Assembly (NCBI GenBank): GCA_963972195.1
Contig: CAXATH010000004.1
Coordinates: forward strand, 262,223 to 326,222
Origin: Litorimonas sp963972195
Lineage (GTDB): Bacteria; Pseudomonadota; Alphaproteobacteria; Caulobacterales; Maricaulaceae
Length of the DNA stretch: 64,000 nt
Reading direction: 5' to 3'
The notes beneath the pieces are model-generated. The model saw only the letters and a program-made list of their open reading frames with translations. It had not been told where the DNA came from and did no database searches. Positions 61,370 to 64,000 of this stretch are shown piece by piece. A program made the position numbers and the translations under genes. The first letter of the stretch is position 1. The number at the start of each line of letters is the position of its first letter.

Positions 61370-62449
61370 TTAGTAATTCCATCCGGGATAGGACGGAGAC
61401 ACATGTCCCTGATGCGGCGCATGAGGCTGCGCCGTGTCGCAGGTTGGAACGGGCACGCCCACTACAGGATTGACGACTTGCTTTTCGACCTTGCGTTTAC
61501 AGATGACCTGCGTTGCCATTGTATCTCCGAAAAAGGTCGGTCCGGACACTTTTTCCCAATAGGTTCCATCCGCGCCGAGGGTGGAGCCATATGTGCCGTT
61601 ATTTTGCAGCACCGGAGCGCCGGCTAATCCGCCCGCGCTATAACGAGGCGCCGGAAGAGATTGCGGCTGTGGCTGAAAGGCATAGGTTTCCGGAATGCCG
61701 ACCTGTTGCGAATAAGCCGGAGGCGGCGGGGCCGGTGAATAGGAAGGCGTTTGCCCAAACGCATAGGTTTCGGGAATGCCCACCTGCTGAGAGTAGGCGG
61801 GCGGCGGGGGCGGCGCTTGAACTCGGCCAAAATTTTGTCTCATCATGGAGGGGCGGGGGGCATATCCGCCGCTGACATGGGGCTGCGGAACAGTTCGGCC
61901 TGAATTTAGCGCCCGATCCGCATTTTCGACGCTGCGGTCAACAATAGATGTCGGGATGTGGGCAATGCCTGGGACAAATCCGGCGTCGCCATATTGGCGG
62001 GGCTGAAATAAAGATCGATCCATCTGTTGCGAACTATAGCTATAAGTTGTCGGGATGGACACCTGACCCGTATAGCCAGGGGCGGGCTGCGGCGTCGCAA
62101 AGAGCTCTACATCCACGGGAATGCCTGCATCCTGTCGGCAATATTGAGTGGATTCCGGATGACATCCGCCCGTAAAGGCGACCGGGGCATCCGACAGGCC
62201 GGGACCGGCTTCGAGGCTGTGCACGCGCATGATGGAAATATGAGGTGACCGCTGAAACTGAATGCTGCGCAAATGTCCCATCGGACGATTGTCCTGAACC
62301 GTCACAGGGCCGAATTGCAAAGGCGGCCCTTGGATATAACTAATTCCAGGTCGGCAATCCGGGCCATTACAATTCCCGGCACTTGCGATGCCGCTAATAC
62401 TTAACAGACCCAGCACGCTAACAGCGCCCATGATAGATTTAATTGGCAT
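61370..62449 (-). CDS. Secreted protein with proline-rich tandem repeats
   Basis: 359 residues with a signal peptide (about 1-25, SIMGAVSVLGLLSISGIASA). Cys-containing N-terminal region (CNGPDC) followed by two near-identical units, PPPPPAYSQQVGIPETYAF at about 213-231 and 242-258, plus a weaker related unit YTGQVSIPTTYSY at about 126-138. Two further Cys in CHPESTQYC and two more near the end. Surface or matrix protein by inference. GGGAG at six bases before ATG 62449; an upstream start is rejected. Same strand as the 60577 gene. Confidence 0.65.
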   Translation of the reverse strand: MPIKSIMGAVSVLGLLSISGIASAGNCNGPDCRPGISYIQGPPLQFGPVTVQDNRPMGHLRSIQFQRSPHISIMRVHSLEAGPGLSDAPVAFTGGCHPESTQYCRQDAGIPVDVELFATPQPAPGYTGQVSIPTTYSYSSQQMDRSLFQPRQYGDAGFVPGIAHIPTSIVDRSVENADRALNSGRTVPQPHVSGGYAPRPSMMRQNFGRVQAPPPPPAYSQQVGIPETYAFGQTPSYSPAPPPPAYSQQVGIPETYAFQPQPQSLPAPRYSAGGLAGAPVLQNNGTYGSTLGADGTYWEKVSGPTFFGDTMATQVICKRKVEKQVVNPVVGVPVPTCDTAQPHAPHQGHVSPSYPGWNY

Positions 62450-62540
62450 TTGCCACTCCCATTTCATTTCACCTGCGAATGGAAGGTCTCCTGCCTGCTC
62501 ACCCGCTCTTTAACTTGTGCGGGACGGACTCAGCCGTGAC

Positions 62541-62750
62541 TTAAAAGTCATAGGCAATACCACCCCGTTCCCAATCGCCGTAGCGCGTGGGCTCCACACC
62601 TTTCGGGCCGGACTTTTCTGCCGGACGGTCTGTTTCCTTACGCGCCTCGCGGCGCGCTTCGGCTTCGGCCAAGGCCCGCTTGGCGGCAGGGCTCAGAACC
62701 TTTTTTTCCGGCTTTTCTTCGTTCGCTTTATCGGGGGAATTTTCTGTCAT
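62541..62750 (-). CDS. Succinate dehydrogenase assembly factor 4-like (DUF1674)
   Basis: 69 residues. C-terminal GPKGVEPTRYGDWERGGIAYDF is the conserved signature of the SdhAF4/DUF1674 family, which helps mature the flavoprotein subunit of succinate dehydrogenase. The N-terminal half is basic and charged (PEKKVLSPAAKRALAEAEARREARKE). No sdh gene is in this window. ATG 62750 is chosen because the family starts there; an earlier frame start at 62804 is less likely. Confidence 0.85.
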   Translation of the reverse strand: MTENSPDKANEEKPEKKVLSPAAKRALAEAEARREARKETDRPAEKSGPKGVEPTRYGDWERGGIAYDF

Positions 62751-62961
62751 ACCCGATAATACGCAAAAGCCGCACAGTCCGTCAAACCGAGAATGCCGGT
62801 CCAACCTGTTACGTCTCTACACAAAGAGCGATAAAATTTAATTAAACGGGCGTTGGGGAGTTATTAAGCATAAGTTTTAGAACCCTCAGCACGGATGGGT
62901 AGAAAATCTCCGTCTTGGTGTTCGAAAAAGCCCCTGCGTCTTAAGATTTGCTCCGACACCT

Positions 62962-63360
62962 TCAGGACCAATAAAAACGACATTTAGATTTAAATCCGTC
63001 TTGCCGAAAAAAAGCCATGCGATCCTGTCGGCTTCGGGTTTTGCGCAATTTTGAAAGTAAGCCCGGAATATCTTTTTCTCCCCGATCACATTGAAAATCA
63101 TAAAACTCCAGCAGGTTTTCCGAAACCTCCAGGATCAGATCGTAAAAGCGTCTTTCCGCCATCTCGACAATATGATCCCACTCCGCGCTTGGCGTGTCCG
63201 GGCGATAGTCATGCCACTGGCTATAGGTCAGTCTGTCAGAAAGCCTCTCGGATGCCTGGCCGTTCAGGCGGGTTTGCGCGTAACGGGCTTTCTCGACCTC
63301 AAGGCGCACCGCCTCTTTTTCGCGGCGAAGGGCCTCCTTTTTTGAAAGGGTCTGTCTCAT
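62962..63360 (-). CDS. Hypothetical protein, paralogue A
   Basis: 132 residues, soluble, strongly charged. Opens with KKEALRREKEAVRLEVEKARYAQTRLNGQASERLSDRLTYSQWHDY, then EMAERRFYDLILEVSENLLEFYD. It aligns with the next gene over the first ~90 residues (EAVRLxxEKARxx...ERxxRLSxxxW and AxxxILExY), so the two are tandem duplicates that have diverged. The start ATGA overlaps the stop of the partner. No known family or catalytic motif seen. Basic and helical; a nucleic acid or protein scaffold role is only a guess. Confidence 0.7.
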   Translation of the reverse strand: MRQTLSKKEALRREKEAVRLEVEKARYAQTRLNGQASERLSDRLTYSQWHDYRPDTPSAEWDHIVEMAERRFYDLILEVSENLLEFYDFQCDRGEKDIPGLLSKLRKTRSRQDRMAFFRQDGFKSKCRFYWS

Positions 63361-63755
63361 TTTTCAGTCTTTCGAACAGAGGGGTGACCAAATTCGGCCT
63401 TCAGGGCGTCCCTCTCTGCCCCGACGGAGCCCGTCAATTGGAGAGCGGCTATAACGTGATGGGGTTTTGCGCCGAGGTTTTCTTTCGCTTCGCAATAGTG
63501 TTCCAAAATCTCTTGTGCGGCGCTCATGACGATTTCATGAGCTTTGTTTTCAGTCCGGTTCATAAATTCGCGGTTTTCTCCGGCCGTGGGCGCGGGGAGC
63601 TGTCGGGCCCATTCTTCGTGACTCAGCCGGGCGGCCCTCTCTTTTCTTGAGCCGGCGCGTCCGCCCAATTTGTCGAGACGGGCTTTCTCTGTTTGAAGCC
63701 GCACGGCCTCTATTTCATGAGCTTTGGGTCGTAAAATGCGGGAATGTCGTTTCAT
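63357..63755 (-). CDS. Hypothetical protein, paralogue B
   Basis: 132 residues, same size as its downstream neighbour. Shares the N-terminal plan EIEAVRLQTEKARLDKLGGRAGSRKERAARLSHEEW and a later helix AHEIVMSAAQEILEHYCEAKENL. AAGGTTCTC precedes ATG 63755. It lies upstream of paralogue A in the same transcript, with a four-base overlap. No family recognised. The pair near the window end suggests a small unknown system. Confidence 0.7.
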   Translation of the reverse strand: MKRHSRILRPKAHEIEAVRLQTEKARLDKLGGRAGSRKERAARLSHEEWARQLPAPTAGENREFMNRTENKAHEIVMSAAQEILEHYCEAKENLGAKPHHVIAALQLTGSVGAERDALKAEFGHPSVRKTEK

Positions 63756-63812
63756 GAGAACCTTTTTTATTTAGAGTTTAAAGTCAGGAGGATGCAGCTA
63801 ACCTCTTCTATT

Positions 63813-63937
63813 CCTGTCATTCCGGGGCGCCGAGCGAACCCGGAAGGTCGAGAGATTGCGGACTAAATCAGAGAGAGAGCTCACAGCCTCTCGGCCTTCC
63901 GCATCTGCGGCCTATCGGCCTTGTGCGGAATGACAGG
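63813..63937. repeat. REP-like nested inverted repeat
   Basis: Outer arms CCTGTCATTCCG (63813-63824) and CGGAATGACAGG (63926-63937) are perfect inverted repeats. Inside, CGGAAGGTCGAGAG (63841-63854) pairs with CTCTCGGCCTTCCG (63888-63901) with one G-T pair. The whole 125-base element can fold into one long hairpin. This is the usual form of dispersed extragenic palindromes. The rest of 63756-64000 contains nothing else I can assign. Confidence 0.7.
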
Positions 63938-64000
63938 TAGAAATCGAATTGTGCATCGCCCAAGCGTTCCTTCCCGCTTGCCATCGAGGGCCAAGCCTTT

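Noticed and set aside
1..64000. CRISPR array, transposase, phage genes, tRNA or rRNA
   Set aside because: I saw no repeated spacer-type arrays, no transposase or integrase-like proteins and no tRNA-like cloverleaf with conserved arms in the gaps.

Overview
The window reads as a chromosomal segment of an alphaproteobacterium of moderate GC content, most likely a Caulobacterales/Maricaulales relative such as the Hyphomonadaceae or Robiginitomaculaceae. The evidence is gene content and gene order: rsmB, rpe, a heparinase-like gene and purH in one cluster, BolA and a J-domain protein beside cobS and cobT, and aroK-aroB. Promoter signals agree: one EcfG-type general-stress promoter, one weaker copy, and an alphaproteobacterial-style RpoH site before dnaK. 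Taxonomy is inference; there is no rRNA in the window. I found no tRNA, rRNA, CRISPR array, transposase, integrase or phage gene.

Layout. Bases 1-9,150 hold the end of an NhaC antiporter gene, a TPR protein, dnaJ, a glycosyltransferase and dnaK (the last three on the minus strand), an S41 peptidase, AlkB and an SDR. Bases 9,290-17,520 hold an OYE-type reductase, a stress flavoprotein, glutamate dehydrogenase, argG, an MscS channel, an AraC-type regulator and a small secreted protein. Bases 17,600-21,350 are envelope and accessory genes: mtgA, a DUF3703 protein, an LRAT-like protein, a glycine-zipper lipoprotein, an ABA4-like membrane protein and a HigBA toxin-antitoxin pair. Bases 21,430-30,050 hold purH, a CapD/WbpM-like dehydratase, heparinase II/III, rpe, a Cys-repeat secreted protein and rsmB. 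A 624-base intergenic region with several potential RNA stems follows, then a TorF-like porin.

Bases 31,500-43,100 hold accA, a large secreted repeat-type protein with a 46-residue membrane-anchored partner, aroK-aroB, a CNNM transporter, a PQQ-type sugar dehydrogenase, bolA, a J-domain protein and cobS/cobT. Bases 43,100-47,000 form a divergent SDR / TetR-PlsC-LplT-like lipid locus with two palindromic operators between the arms. Bases 47,050-55,400 hold an IalB protein, a methyltransferase, mtaB-ftsY-yciB and acnA. Bases 55,490-64,000 hold a DUF2207-LemA pair, a sterol-desaturase-like enzyme, an SDR-pyrF pair, two adjacent proline/cysteine-rich secreted proteins, an SdhAF4-type factor, two tandem paralogues of unknown function and a REP-like inverted repeat.

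Most genes are core metabolism or housekeeping. The least explained parts are the TetR-controlled phospholipid locus, the tandem paralogues at 62,962-63,755, the structured intergenic regions (30,047-30,670 and 61,212-61,305), and the Cys/Pro repeat secreted proteins. I did not find a clear new defence system.
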